Part shown: positions 9,384 through 19,073 of the stretch, in pieces
How the letters are laid out: each line of letters starts with the position of its first letter
Position numbering within the stretch: the stretch's first letter is position 1
Source of the DNA: Trachelipus rathkii
Taxonomy: Eukaryota > Arthropoda > Malacostraca > Isopoda > Trachelipodidae
NCBI GenBank assembly: GCA_015478945.1
Contig: JABUQX010014986.1
Coordinates: 1 to 26,366, forward strand
Length of the DNA: 26,366 nucleotides
Reading direction: 5' to 3'
Notes under the pieces: model-generated
What the model was told of the DNA's origin: nothing
The model's database searches: none
Seen by the model: only the letters and a program-made list of their open reading frames with translations
Translations under genes and position numbers: made by a program

Positions 9384-9860
9384 CTAGGAAGGATTCTTCA
9401 TCCTGTCAGCACACGCAAGCCATCTTCCTCCGACGTCTCTCCTGCAACTGCTCCTAATTTTCTCTTCAGACGTCTTCATATTGTAGCTGACTCTTTCCAG
9501 AGAGTCCTCCACCGATTCGGTCCATCTCTTCTTCGGTCTTCCCCTTGGTTTTTCTGTGCCTCTGGTGTCTCATTCCCCCATCTTCTTTTCGACATTCTCT
9601 CCTGCTCCAGTCTCTCAGAATTCCCACCAATCCTCAATTCTCCACATCCATCTTCAGTGTCATCTTCTTCACGCCTATATCTTCTCTAATAACTATTTCT
9701 TATTCTGTCTCTCCTACTCTTTCCAAACCTAGTTCTTAATATCCTCATCTCCACCGCTTGTATTCTACTCTCCTCCTCTTCTCGTTGTGTTGTCCATGCT
9801 TCCGCTCCGTACAGCAGTGTCGAAGTCAGTATGCTGTTAAAAATCACACTTTTTTAACCT
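9384..9860 (-). pseudogene. LINE-1 C-terminal tail
   Basis: Read on the minus strand, the region near 9740-9835 gives TLLYGAEAWTT followed by AVEMRILR, the classic block downstream of LINE reverse transcriptase. The 9384-9545 region gives RGRPKKRWTESVEDSLERV and ends with an Arg/Trp-containing segment and a stop codon. These C-terminal blocks occur in many arthropod LINE ORF2 proteins. Between them the frame shifts at least once. No known enzymatic activity resides here. Confidence 0.85.
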
Positions 9861-10139
9861 CTTTTTCGATTTTCTGTCTTTCATCATGAGGTATACCGCT
9901 TTCATAACTAATCATACTTTTCCATTCTTCGCGTAATCTCTTCTCCATTTCCTCCCCTTCTTGTATAAAACTCTCCGAGATAAGCAGGTATTTACCGCCT
10001 TCACCTCCTCCTCTCTCTCACCATCATTCTCATCCCCCTCCTCTTTCCTCCGTTACTGTTAATATCGTCTGTCTTCTGTTAATGTTTCATCTTCATCCAG
10101 CTTCCTCCAGCTCCTCCGAAACAACTCCACACTCTTGAA

Positions 10140-10870
10140 TTCGCCTCCTCTCTCTCGCCTTCCAACATGGCCAGATCGTCCGCATATATCAATCTAGTGT
10201 TCCCCTTCGAATATTCTCCCAGTCTCTCTTCCCTTTCTTATCACCACGTCCTAGATATAGTACTAGATACAGCCAGTGGTGATAAAACACTTGCCTGCTT
10301 CACTCCTGTTTTTCACCTCAACCATCTATCGTTCTCGCACTCATTTCTAACATTACAGCTGCATTTTTTATACATACTTTCTATCGCCTTCTTTATCTAC
10401 CCTTCACTCCATTAATTCCTCTCCATAGCTCTCCCCAGAGCTTTTTTCTTGGCACTGAATCGAATGCCTTTTGCAGATCGATGAAGCTACCAAGAATCTC
10501 TTGCCATATTCCAGCATCTTCTCCGAGACCATTCTCAGTGTGAATAAGAGGTCCGTCGTTCCTCTTCCCTTCTATACCCGTACTGTTCTTCTCCGAGTCT
10601 CGGCTCTACCATCTCTCTCAACCTCCTCTCCAATATTCTTTCGTATATTTTCGTCAGATGGTCCATCAGCGTGAGAATACCTCTATAATTATTACAGCGT
10701 TCCAGCATCTCCTTTACCTTTATATAATGGTATAATTATTGCTTTGCCCCACCTTTCCGGCACCTTTCCCTCTCTCCAACACTTGTTCATCAAACTGATG
10801 ATTCTTCCTTCAGCTCCTCTCCTCCCTCCAACACCAACTCCACTGGTGCACCATCCTCTCCCTGGAGCTT
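10140..10870 (-). pseudogene. LINE-1 reverse transcriptase core
   Basis: The main RT motifs can be read in order on the minus strand. GKAPGEDGAPVELV lies near 10825-10870 and KVPERWGKAIIIPLY near 10735-10780, followed by CNNYRGI near 10690. Motif A is FIDLQKAFDS with its catalytic Asp at 10457-10485. The motif B block TGVKQASVLSPL, with Ala in place of the usual Gly, is near 10285-10320. Motif C is LIYADDLAMLE with the catalytic Asp pair at about 10165-10192. Each block is well preserved but adjoining blocks are in different frames, so no full-length product can be made. The enzyme would copy its own mRNA at a nicked target. Confidence 0.9.
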
Positions 10871-11063
10871 TACCTTCTTCTCTTTTTATTTGCGCTCTTC
10901 ATATTCCTCCACACGTTATTCTCCGCCTTCATCCTCCTCTTCTTCCTCCCTCATCTGATCTGCAGCTTTCTTCCTCTTGTTCTCTGTATTCTACTTTAGC
11001 AGATCTTCATAATTCGGTCCATCTACCATTTCTTTCTTCCGGTCTCATAGAAGCTCTCCGTTT

Positions 11064-11650
11064 CTATCTTTTTATAATTCTGTTACATTTTCTGTTTCTA
11101 TACGGCCTTTCGCCAATCGTAAATAGCTTTTTCTTCCCTTCGCTCACATCTCTCGTTATTTCTCCTGCCATTCTCCTTCTGTTCTCCATCGCTTTTGCTC
11201 TCCTCTTTATTCTCTCTGCCTCATTCCTTGCCTGTACATATTCTTCCCTTGCTGCCGCTGTTCTCTTCTTTTCAGCCACTTCCTCATTTTCTCTGTTTTT
11301 TCTTAATTGCTTTTTTCACACTTCGTTCACCATGGTGTATGTCTTTCCTAGTACTCCTACCCATACTTTTAACCAAGCGTTTTTCTCTGCCACTTGCCCT
11401 GATGACATCCTGCAAGTCTTCATTTTCTTCTCCATTTCTTGGGTTTCCTGCATTTCCCGTTCATAATTTCGTCTCGTTTCTTGTTCTGCCAACTTTTCCA
11501 CTCTGATCACAGCCCTCTTCTGCTCATTTACTCTTCCCTCCCCTCTTATCTTCATATCCGCCACAACAGTCTATGAATCCGCATCCAAGCGACACTCCCG
11601 ATCACCTTTACATTCTTTTATCCATCTTTTTATCGGAGACTATCATGTTG
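11064..11650 (-). pseudogene. LINE-1 endonuclease end and basic linker
   Basis: Two minus-strand open segments (11316-11564, 82 codons; 11064-11279, 71 codons) lie one after the other in different frames. They encode highly charged Arg/Lys/Glu-rich helices such as REEYVQARNEAERIKRRAK and GEITRDVSEGKKKLF. This is the usual linker between the endonuclease and reverse transcriptase of RTE-like LINEs. Upstream, at about 11565-11650, a few residues resembling the closing endonuclease block (RECRLDAD, then VVADMKIRG) can be read with a stop inside. The catalytic N-terminal endonuclease residues are absent. Confidence 0.75.
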
Positions 11651-11660
11651 TCTAATCACC

Positions 11661-11700
<40 letters not shown>

Positions 11701-11781
11701 TATATATATATATTATATATAGTATATATATATTTATATATATATAGTATATAAAAGGTATATATATTATATATTATATAT

Positions 11782-11818
<37 letters not shown>

Positions 11819-11908
11819 CTATAAATATATATATATCTATATATTATATTTATATATATTAATATCTATATATATATATAAATATATATATATTATATAT
11901 ATATATAG

Positions 11909-11984
<76 letters not shown>

Positions 11985-12020
11985 TATATATATATATATA
12001 TAATAGCTAATATATATATT
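11661..12020. repeat. (AT)n microsatellite, long and interrupted
   Basis: About 360 bp of AT dinucleotide with occasional C, G or TT interruptions. It borders the truncated 5' side of LINE-1. Together with 9129-9368 it brackets the LINE, as if the LINE had landed in one AT array inside hAT-1. Confidence 0.95.
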
Positions 12021-12271
12021 TAATACAACTTATTCTTCTAGAAATCAATTATTTCTAAAATTTCTTTCAAAATATTTATTTAATTGAATTAATTAAATGT
12101 GTTCTTTTTTTATAATTAAAATTATTAAATTAATTGAAATTATATTTAATTTTCATCCTAAGTTTTAAAGACTTTCAGTGTTTTCTTGACTTACATTTCT
12201 ATTTAAGGCTACCCGCCCGCTTAAATTAGAAGCAGCCGGCCCCGGCAAAATTCCGCCCCGGTCGGTCCCTA

Positions 12272-12279
12272 GATGTGGG
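12272..12279. repeat. Right target-site duplication of hAT-1
   Basis: GATGTGGG, identical to 8672-8679, directly after the terminal ...GGTCGGTCCCTA of the element. Confidence 0.9.
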
Positions 12280-12477
12280 CAATTTTTTCTCCCAACACAT
12301 AGGGATATAGATGTTGTAGGATGTTGTCTAGAAGAGGGGTGTGGATATGAGTATGTGTATATGATATGTGGATAAAAGGTGGTGTCTCTTAGATGTTGTC
12401 TGGAGGACTGAGTGTTTGATACGAATGGCAGAAACGAAAGGAGAACCATTTGCATTGGAATGTCATACATACCATAT

Positions 12478-12720
<243 letters not shown>

Positions 12721-14220
12721 GATTTTATTTTTGAGTTTTAATATTATCCAAAATTCTAAATATCTGTAGAATGAATCGGTAAAATTTTTTATGAAGGTGT
12801 AAAATCTAAAACTTCAGTCGTTACAGTGTCGTGGTTTTGAGGCCACAAACAAATCTCTTTAATGGTCGTGGGTCCCGGAATAAAAGACCAGAGAACAAAA
12901 AAAATGAACACAATAAAACACAGGACAAATAAATGAAACCCTTAACAACAAAAAAAATAATGAAGTTTATTGAACCAAAACAAAAAAAACAACCACCAAG
13001 GTCTTCTCACCCCAACCACCACAACAAGGGTACGTTAAAGGGTAAAGGGTAAATAATTACCTTAAATCTATTAAAAAAAACACCAAAAAAAACCAATGGC
13101 CTTACCAACCCCCACGGCAAGGGTACGTTAAGGCAAATAATTTCCTTAATGCTAATAAAATAAAAAAACCTTAATCCTAAATTTATCAAAAAGTTTATTG
13201 AAAGTTTATTTGCTGAATAATATTTCAATTGTTTTTATTTATTAATAGTCCTTTTTCTATTTTAATAATTTTCTATTTTAATATTATACACTTTGATTCT
13301 TTTCTATTCGTTGACTTTTATTTTGTTTATTTCAATTTCATTCTTTCACACTATTACATGTATTTTTTAAATATTTTCTTGTTTCCCGTTAATTTTCTTT
13401 TATTTATAAATCTAAATGTTTGTCTTTGTCTTAAGTCTTTACAATCAATTTCTATTTTTCAACTTATTTCTTTCAAAATCTTTTCAATCTGATTATTTTC
13501 TTATTCTTTATCAATCTAATTTTTTTCTGAACACTTCATATTTTCAAATTATCTCTTTTTAAAATACTTTCAATCTATTTCTTCAGGCCTCTTATTACTT
13601 TCTATATGTTCTATTTTCCACTTTGATTTTACTGACCACAGTCTTGAATTCACAGGTAACTCACAGGAAAAACAAAAAGCTAAGAAAAAAATAGAAAAAA
13701 AATCCTACCTATTACACATAATATAAACCAAAAATTAAATATATGATATATGGATGCAATACTGAGACCTATGGAAAATTCAATTATATTTATTTAGTCA
13801 TTATTTACATATAAAAAAAAACTTTAAATCTAGCAGATATTTAAATGAATTAAAAATAAATTTAGCTACACTAATTTAAAAATAAAAACAAAAATAAACA
13901 ATATGAAATAAGGAAATTATTATCACCTGGAGTGTCTCCAGCTTTTTGTTATGTTTTTGTCTGTCAATTAATTTCCCCAAATGCGGCAAACCATCAGACC
14001 ACGAAAAGATCAACTTGAAATAAACTGAACATCAACTTTGCACCATGAAATTTTCACTTCTTCAACTGAACAACAGCCACAATATCACCTCAAAACTTGG
14101 AACGAAATGAATCAAACTAAAAAACAAAAAAAACATTCATGTACAAATCATTCAATAAAAAAATAAAGTAATAATAATAATAATAAATAAAGAAAAATAA
14201 TATATAACAAAAGAATAATA
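12721..14220. other. AT-rich stretch without genes, with local repeats
   Basis: I see no gene. Two tandem units of about 93 bp lie at 12997-13160. AGTTTATTGAA recurs at about 12964 and 13192, flanking them. A short palindrome, CTGGAGTGTCTCCAG, sits near 13929-13943. Elsewhere the sequence is A/T filler, and the plus-strand open frames (for example 13229-13492) are Phe/Leu-rich chance translations. Confidence 0.45.
12997..13160. repeat. Two-unit imperfect tandem repeat (about 93 bp period)
   Basis: The core CAAGGGTACGTTAA occurs at 13025-13038 and 13118-13131, a spacing of 93 bp. Each copy is preceded by a GG(T/C)CTT...ACC block and followed by (G)GCAAATAATT- or GGTAAATAATT-like sequence, then (A/T)CCTTAA and a run of A. 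The first unit contains an additional small duplication of GGTAAA. Confidence 0.75.
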
Positions 14221-14223
14221 ATA

Positions 14224-14257
14224 ATATAATAAAATATATATATATATATATATATTA
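14224..14257. repeat. Short (AT)n array
   Basis: About 34 bp of AT-rich sequence, mostly the AT dinucleotide, next to TAA/ATA-rich sequence. The following 370 bases (14258-14630) are AT-rich and unidentified. Confidence 0.85.
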
Positions 14258-14633
14258 CCTCTCAAACGTAGAATGTAAGATCGTAAAATGTCAGAGACGT
14301 TTATTCAACCTCGCGTTCCTTTATATCCATCGATAAGAAAAAAAACAAATAGAGTCTATAGTCTGTTTTCTCTTATTTTTTTTTCGAAATTAATGCAAAC
14401 ACTGAAAAAACATTTATCATAAATTAACTTATTCGATTTACATCACTTTTACATTTAAATAATTTTTTTTTTAAAAAAAATATTTCCCCCCTTCACACCC
14501 ATAACAAAACATTCACTGAACTCCTTAGCACTCCTTGTTGGTGGACGTTCTAGAAGCAACCCTAAAAAAAAAGAAAAAAAATGGTAAATTATGAGACATG
14601 AAAAAAAATCCTAAAACTACATTCCCACAAATA

Positions 14634-14712
14634 TTATATATATACAAGGATATAACATAATCTATATATAATATATATACTATATATATAATATATATAT
14701 AATATATATATT
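14634..14712. repeat. AT-rich microsatellite
   Basis: Interrupted AT dinucleotide near the 3' side of LINE-2. A minus-strand open frame runs across it (14525-14836), but its Tyr/Ile run comes from the repeat and it is not a supported gene. Confidence 0.85.
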
Positions 14713-14932
14713 TCTTATACCTTTTCTCCCACTTGATGTTTGGTAAGGGTGCGTAACAAGCATGCAGAAACAGAAAAGCAGTAGAAGAATATGAAAAGTC
14801 GAAAAGAAAGCCCAGCTTACCCCCCCCCTGTTTCATTAATTAGTAAGGACTCATCGCAAGTCAGAAAATCCAACCTATAGGCTTCAGGACTGCAACGGAC
14901 CCTCACAATGGTAATATCGTCAGTGTAGGGTT

Positions 14933-15983
14933 TCATCCCTTGACCAAGGTGGGCCACAACCATACCCCCTCACAAAACCCGCTATTCTCTCTTATTATGC
15001 ACCTTATTCTCGCCTCTGCCAAACTCACATTTCTCTCCTTCAGACATTCGTTTACTGACTCAATCCACTTTTCTCGGCCCAGCCGTCGGTTTTCAACACA
15101 CTCGCCACTATATCATCTGCTTAAAAATCGACAATCATTCAGCCTTTCACATGACCAAACCATCTCAACATACTTATTTATTCTCTCGTTTACCGCTTTC
15201 AAACCACACAAACTCTCTAATATGTTCATTCTCATTTTTATCAATTTCTTCCCTCACAATTTCAGCCCTTATGTATTGTCCATCGAACACATTGAACTTA
15301 GATCTATACTTCTTACTTTACGACCATAGTCTTCACTACTATACAATACACGCGTAACCAACATACGTCATGTCAGAACCCTAGCGCACTAAAGACTTAG
15401 TCCTTTAAACAATCACCAACAATTAAGTGCAACAGCCACCTTTCTGCATTCACAACTTTCCTACTAACTCTCTGCATCATCCGTTCCTTCTCATCCAACA
15501 TCTACCCTAATATTTAAAACTCAGACACTTGGGTTCCAGCTCTCACCTCTAACATAACTCCAACACTGAGGCGCCTCACTATCACATAACTCTAACTCTT
15601 ATCTACGTTTACTTTCAACCCCTCCTTTTACACACCCGCCAAATCTCTCTACCATCCCTCTAACTCTCAGATTCGCCACCAAAACCAAATCATCCGCATA
15701 TATAGTAGGGCACCTTCCTCTCCACCATTCTAACTCCATTTCCTGTCCACGCCCACCTCAATTCTTTCATAACCCCTCATATACATAATTGAAATAACAA
15801 GGAAAATAAACACCATACTGCCTCTCCACTATTAAAGTCTAACTGGTTACTTTTTTAAACCATTTAAGCTAGACACACGCTTTTTTTTTCTTCATAAATC
15901 TTTTGATAAATCATAGAGCATCAGCCCCCAACACTATAAATTCACTAACCCTGCATAGACCTTCCCTATTAACAGTATCATAC
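14933..15983 (-). pseudogene. LINE-2 RT palm and C-terminal tail
   Basis: On the minus strand this starts within motif A (YDTVNREGL at about 15957-15983, right at the hAT boundary). It reaches motif C, LLYADDLV, with YADD at 15689-15700, then GLKVNVDKS at about 15596-15623. The tail at 14933-15235 is nearly open in one frame: it includes GLKAVNERINKYVEMVW, then GREKWIESVNECLKERNVSL, and ends at a stop at 14933-14935. This tail, with its Arg-Lys-Trp and Leu-Lys-x-Arg blocks, is typical of LINE ORF2 C-termini in arthropods. Between 15240 and 15950 small shifts and stops scatter the frame. Confidence 0.88.
15976..15983. repeat. Candidate left target duplication of hAT-2
   Basis: TATCATAC, repeated exactly at 18511-18518. 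In minus orientation it is part of the LINE-2 motif A codons. Similarity of the two flanks continues imperfectly for about ten more bases, so the exact boundary is uncertain. Confidence 0.65.
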
Positions 15984-16489
15984 GGAACTGAAATTTTCAG
16001 TTCGGCCGGAACCGGAATTAGCCCGAATCACAAAAAAAATTCCGGCCGGAATCTGAATTTATTTTCTATGAACTTTCGTAACTAGATAAAAATGTTAAAA
16101 AAAAATATTTTATATAACTTTCAACATAAAATCTAACATTTAGTACAACGCCACTTCATAAATATGGAAATCATCCATCGAAGGAATATCTGAAGTCAAA
16201 AATTTTAATAGTAAAGAAGAGTCTTGTATTTCTAGAAAGGGGACACAAAAGAGCAATAAGATCAAGCCGTGAGATAAGTAGTTGTAAGAGAGTTCTCCCC
16301 AAAAAAGATTTGCATTCAATGACCCCAAATCACAAAAAATAATGAAATTTTATCAGCATGAGTACAATCCATGTCACAGTCACTGAAGAGCAGTTATTCA
16401 TAGAACCTATTGCCCATCTTCAACCAAAAATATCTTATTCCTAGTAAGAAATATTTTGTAGAGAAAGATGTTACCAACTTCATCAGGAA

Positions 16490-18000
16490 ATTATGATCAG
16501 CAGTATTTGAGAATTTCTCTAAGGCTGATCAGATATCCTTTACTACAGATATACTATATAAGAGCTAATAAGTCAACGAATCAAGTTTATTTCTTAACTG
16601 CACTTCTGGCTTACCAGCGAGTTTGAACAAATGGACTGTGTACTCCACTTGCAAGTAATATATCACAAGGGTTCTCATTCTGGAAATTAACAATCACTAT
16701 GAGTTTGGAAATTATGATGAATAATTGGGAAATTCCTCTAACAAAATCCATTTGATTCTCCGAGATGAGCAAATATAACATGAAATTGGAACTAATTTAG
16801 AGATTACACAAGTTTCTGTTTTATTCATAAACTTCATTCGTATTAAGATTGTCCTTAAGTTTCTCAAGAACAGGTGATTTAATAAGAAGCAAATTAGGAA
16901 TATTGTAACACATTTCAATCATCATTGTTTAAGGCTGAATGAACTTAAAAGCATACAAAGAGACTCGGATCCACATCTTGCAGCCCCACCTTCCAATTCA
17001 AGATTAATACAAGGTGGAATAGCACTATTTATTCTTTGATAGAAAAATTGAATGTTTGAAAAGACCTCTGCAGGTTTATATAGAAAAGTCAATCATTTAA
17101 GCTTTGACTGTTAATTATAAGCAAATAAACTTGAAAAAAAATTCTACAGAGTTTTGCAACCATTTTGCTAGATTACGGAAACTACTAAAGCACAATCAAT
17201 ATATCATCAATTATTCCATATTTGAGCTCTCCAGATATCTCTCAAACTCTGAAGACAGCAAAGTTCAAACTTTAAAAGAAAGAGCTGAAGAAGGCATTAG
17301 AGTTTAGATTATGAATAAAAAGGAAGAGATAAGGATCAATAGACATATATCAAAACCAGAATAATTGTTTAAGTACTGTAGTAGACCAAGATACAAAACT
17401 GACTTTATTTCTAATGAAATAAGAGAATTGAGTAGAATGGATGCTGAAAGAAATATGCAAATAATTGAAGTAGAAATGATATAGTAGTGCAGTGCAGAGA
17501 GGTTCATGCGATGAGTCTCCCATGCATTTGCGGTTTGACTTTAATTATTAACAATTAAACTATATTGGAAACCCTTTTCAAATGCACAGACATAAGAAAA
17601 GAAAACTGCAAGTAACTAGTTTTTTATAGTTTGAAGAAAGTAAGTGACACGAGTCAGTTTACAGTTATTGTAAAAAGGAAAGAGAATAAAATCATGGCTT
17701 TTCAAAAGTGAAATTCTTAGGGATTGAAATTTTTTTTTTTTTAACCAGAGAAAATCAATTTCTAATCTGGAAAAAAAGAAGATACTTAATTCGGTTTGGA
17801 AGTGGACTAAAGCAAATTCCAAACATAGCAAGTACAGCCCAAAAAATTACTCTCTTTTCCAGTTATAATCAATATAATCAGAGAAATTATTTTAATTTTC
17901 AGAAGCTGGAAATATATTTGAGAAAAACGTTTAACAATATCGCCCATACTGTGAATAGTTTTTCTTTTACTTCACCACAAATCAGCAATATTTTCAAAAG
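16490..18000 (+). pseudogene. hAT transposase relic, ZBED family
   Basis: Blocks of a hAT transposase can be read in order on the plus strand. ISFTTDI at 16533-16553 holds the first catalytic Asp region. LTALLAY lies near 16595 and GSHSG at 16670-16684. ILRD at 16755-16766 matches the second catalytic Asp block (usually RDNA-x-NM), with NMK nearby in a shifted frame. RNIVTHFNHH lies near 16890-16925. NTRWNST at 17006-17026 is the diagnostic TRWNS block. RYLSNSEDSKVQTLKERAEE lies near 17230-17290. FSEAGNI at 17896-17916 belongs to the C-terminal dimerisation domain. The one open piece of note, 17104-17307 (67 codons), is part of it. Stops and frameshifts separate the blocks. The overall pattern is closest to ZBED-type hAT transposases as I remember them. 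Confidence 0.87.
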
Positions 18001-18103
18001 TGTTTTAAGTGAGGTAACGTGGTATATAATACTATTTATGCGTCTAAGATTGTGCGTTTGTAATATAGGAATTGTTTAAGTTTTCATATTTGTCATCTTT
18101 ATA

Positions 18104-18141
18104 ATATATACTAAAGAATATAATATATATAATTAATATAT

Positions 18142-18180
<39 letters not shown>
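18104..18180. repeat. (AT)n microsatellite inside hAT-2
   Basis: About 75 bp of AT-rich sequence with two purer AT runs, lying after the transposase relic and before the right CCGG-rich end. Confidence 0.9.
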
Positions 18181-18184
<4 letters not shown>

Positions 18185-18510
18185 GAAATTAAATTTGAAT
18201 TTAACTGAGATATCTTTATAATGCCTATATTTCGAGGTACTAAAAATGAAGTAAAAACTTATTATATAATAATATAAATAATGCGTAGAATTAAACACGT
18301 TTGAAGTGCTACACATACTATTATTTTTTTGTTTAAAAAGATGGGCTATGGGTTTTGTAAAAATAAATCCCTTCCATCAAAATTTTTTCTCAGAAGTAAT
18401 TAGTAATTCCGGTTCCGGGGAATTTTTCAAAATTTCGGCCGGAACCGGAAAAAAAATGTCAAAAAATTTCGGCCGGACCGGAATTCCGGTTACACCTCTA
18501 TCTATAACCC

Positions 18511-18518
18511 TATCATAC
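18511..18518. repeat. Candidate right target duplication of hAT-2
   Basis: TATCATAC, the same as 15976-15983. Reading leftward on the minus strand, the bases just upstream give FMN-stop-TG then YD, a damaged LINE motif A that continues as YDTVNREGL beyond the insertion. Confidence 0.65.
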
Positions 18519-19073
18519 CCTGTTCAATTCATAAAACACTAAAATAACAAAATTTAATTTCTCCTCTCATTTTTCTCTGATCATTTGCTTCAGTAAAGAT
18601 TTTGATCACACATCCTCTACACTCTAAATGCACCTTGTTCTCACCAATCAGTCCCTTCAGTCAACTTCGCTCACTCTTTTTTGCCAAAACACCAGCATAA
18701 TCTTCCCTGCAACACTCTAAACTAATACCCTATAATTTCTACAGGTTCCCTTTTCTCCCTTCCTTCCCTACGCTATATAAAGGTACTATACTGCTCTCCT
18801 CCAATCCCCCAAGGAACTAAACCCTCCATAAATGCTTTATTACACAACTTCAAGATCCAATCAATCACCATCTTGCCTCCGTTCTTGATCATTTCACCAG
18901 TAATTTCATATATACCTGCAGATTTACCATTCTTCAACTTTGTCACTCTACCCATTTCCTCCTCTTTGCAAAATACCTATTCCTTCTTGCACCATCAAAC
19001 CCACACACAGTCATTATCACCTCATCATTACTGCCAATATTATACAGATTTTCAAAGTGTTCTTTCCACACTC
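18511..19073 (-). pseudogene. LINE-2 N-terminal reverse transcriptase
   Basis: Read on the minus strand. Near 19030-19072 the sequence gives VWKEHFENLYNIGSNDEV, the block that opens the RT region of this LINE type. The segment 18773-18955 (60 codons, open) gives RVTKLKNGKSAGIYEITGEM and KLCNKAFMEGLVPWGI, the fingers region with the conserved GK-x-AG motif. Further left are decayed traces of the EQGGFR block and then motif A, interrupted by hAT-2. The frame is poorly kept between 18520 and 18770, with many stops. Confidence 0.85.

Larger units (their letters stand above)
9384..11655 (-). mobile_element. 5'-truncated LINE (LINE-1), frameshifted
   Basis: A non-LTR retrotransposon read on the minus strand. 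It carries, from right to left, the last residues of an apurinic-type endonuclease, a basic helical linker, the reverse transcriptase and a C-terminal tail ending in a stop at 9384. The 5' end is cut at the edge of the AT array at about 11655, so most of the endonuclease and any ORF1 are missing. Local translations match LINE blocks well in all three frames, but single-base shifts break every long frame. The clade looks like the RTE/Jockey side of LINEs; I cannot fix it from motifs alone. It sits inside hAT-1, so it inserted after that element. Confidence 0.88.
8680..12271. mobile_element. Non-autonomous hAT-type DNA transposon (hAT-1) with a nested LINE
   Basis: The termini are TAGGAACCGACCGGGGC at 8680-8696 and, inverted, TAGGGACCGACCGGGGC at 12255-12271, with one mismatch in 17. 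They are flanked by an exact 8-bp direct repeat GATGTGGG. Start bases TAGGG-like plus an 8-bp duplication are hallmarks of the hAT superfamily. Next to both ends are CCGG-rich subterminal motifs (for example ACCCCGGCC at 8712-8720 and 8731-8739; CCGGCCCCGG near 12236), the type of array hAT transposases bind. The interior that belongs to the element (about 8780-9125 and 12020-12235) is AT-rich and has no transposase remnant, so the copy is non-autonomous or internally deleted. The middle is occupied by LINE-1 and two AT arrays. Total length is 3592 bp, roughly 700 bp without the AT arrays and LINE. Confidence 0.88.
15984..18510 (+). mobile_element. hAT transposon (hAT-2), ZBED-like, inserted in LINE-2
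   Basis: About 2.5 kb flanked by TATCATAC and carrying CCGGAACCGG-rich sequence at both ends (about 15984-16050 and 18408-18490). The right end on the opposite strand contains TAGAGGTGTAACCGG, which resembles a hAT terminus. The left end is not a clean mirror of it; instead it contains a perfect palindrome, AACTGAAATTTTCAGTT (15986-16002). The interior reads on the plus strand as a broken hAT transposase. Bases 16060-16480 should hold the N-terminal region with any BED zinc finger, but I could not recognise one. Confidence 0.83.

Noticed and set aside
9124..9387. Open frame made of Tyr and Ile (also 12412-12681)
   Set aside because: Translation of an AT dinucleotide repeat.
10744..11466. 240-codon plus-strand open frame
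   Set aside because: Antisense to the LINE-1 linker and fingers region; the minus strand explains the sequence by recognised LINE motifs.
12827..14067. TGTCGTGG at 12827 as another LTR start with an ACAG duplication at 14068
   Set aside because: The resemblance to the other LTR starts is short, the 4-bp repeat is weak, and no internal LTR features were found.
14525..14836. 103-codon minus-strand open frame
   Set aside because: It runs through an AT microsatellite and a poly-A-rich stretch; its composition is explained by these.
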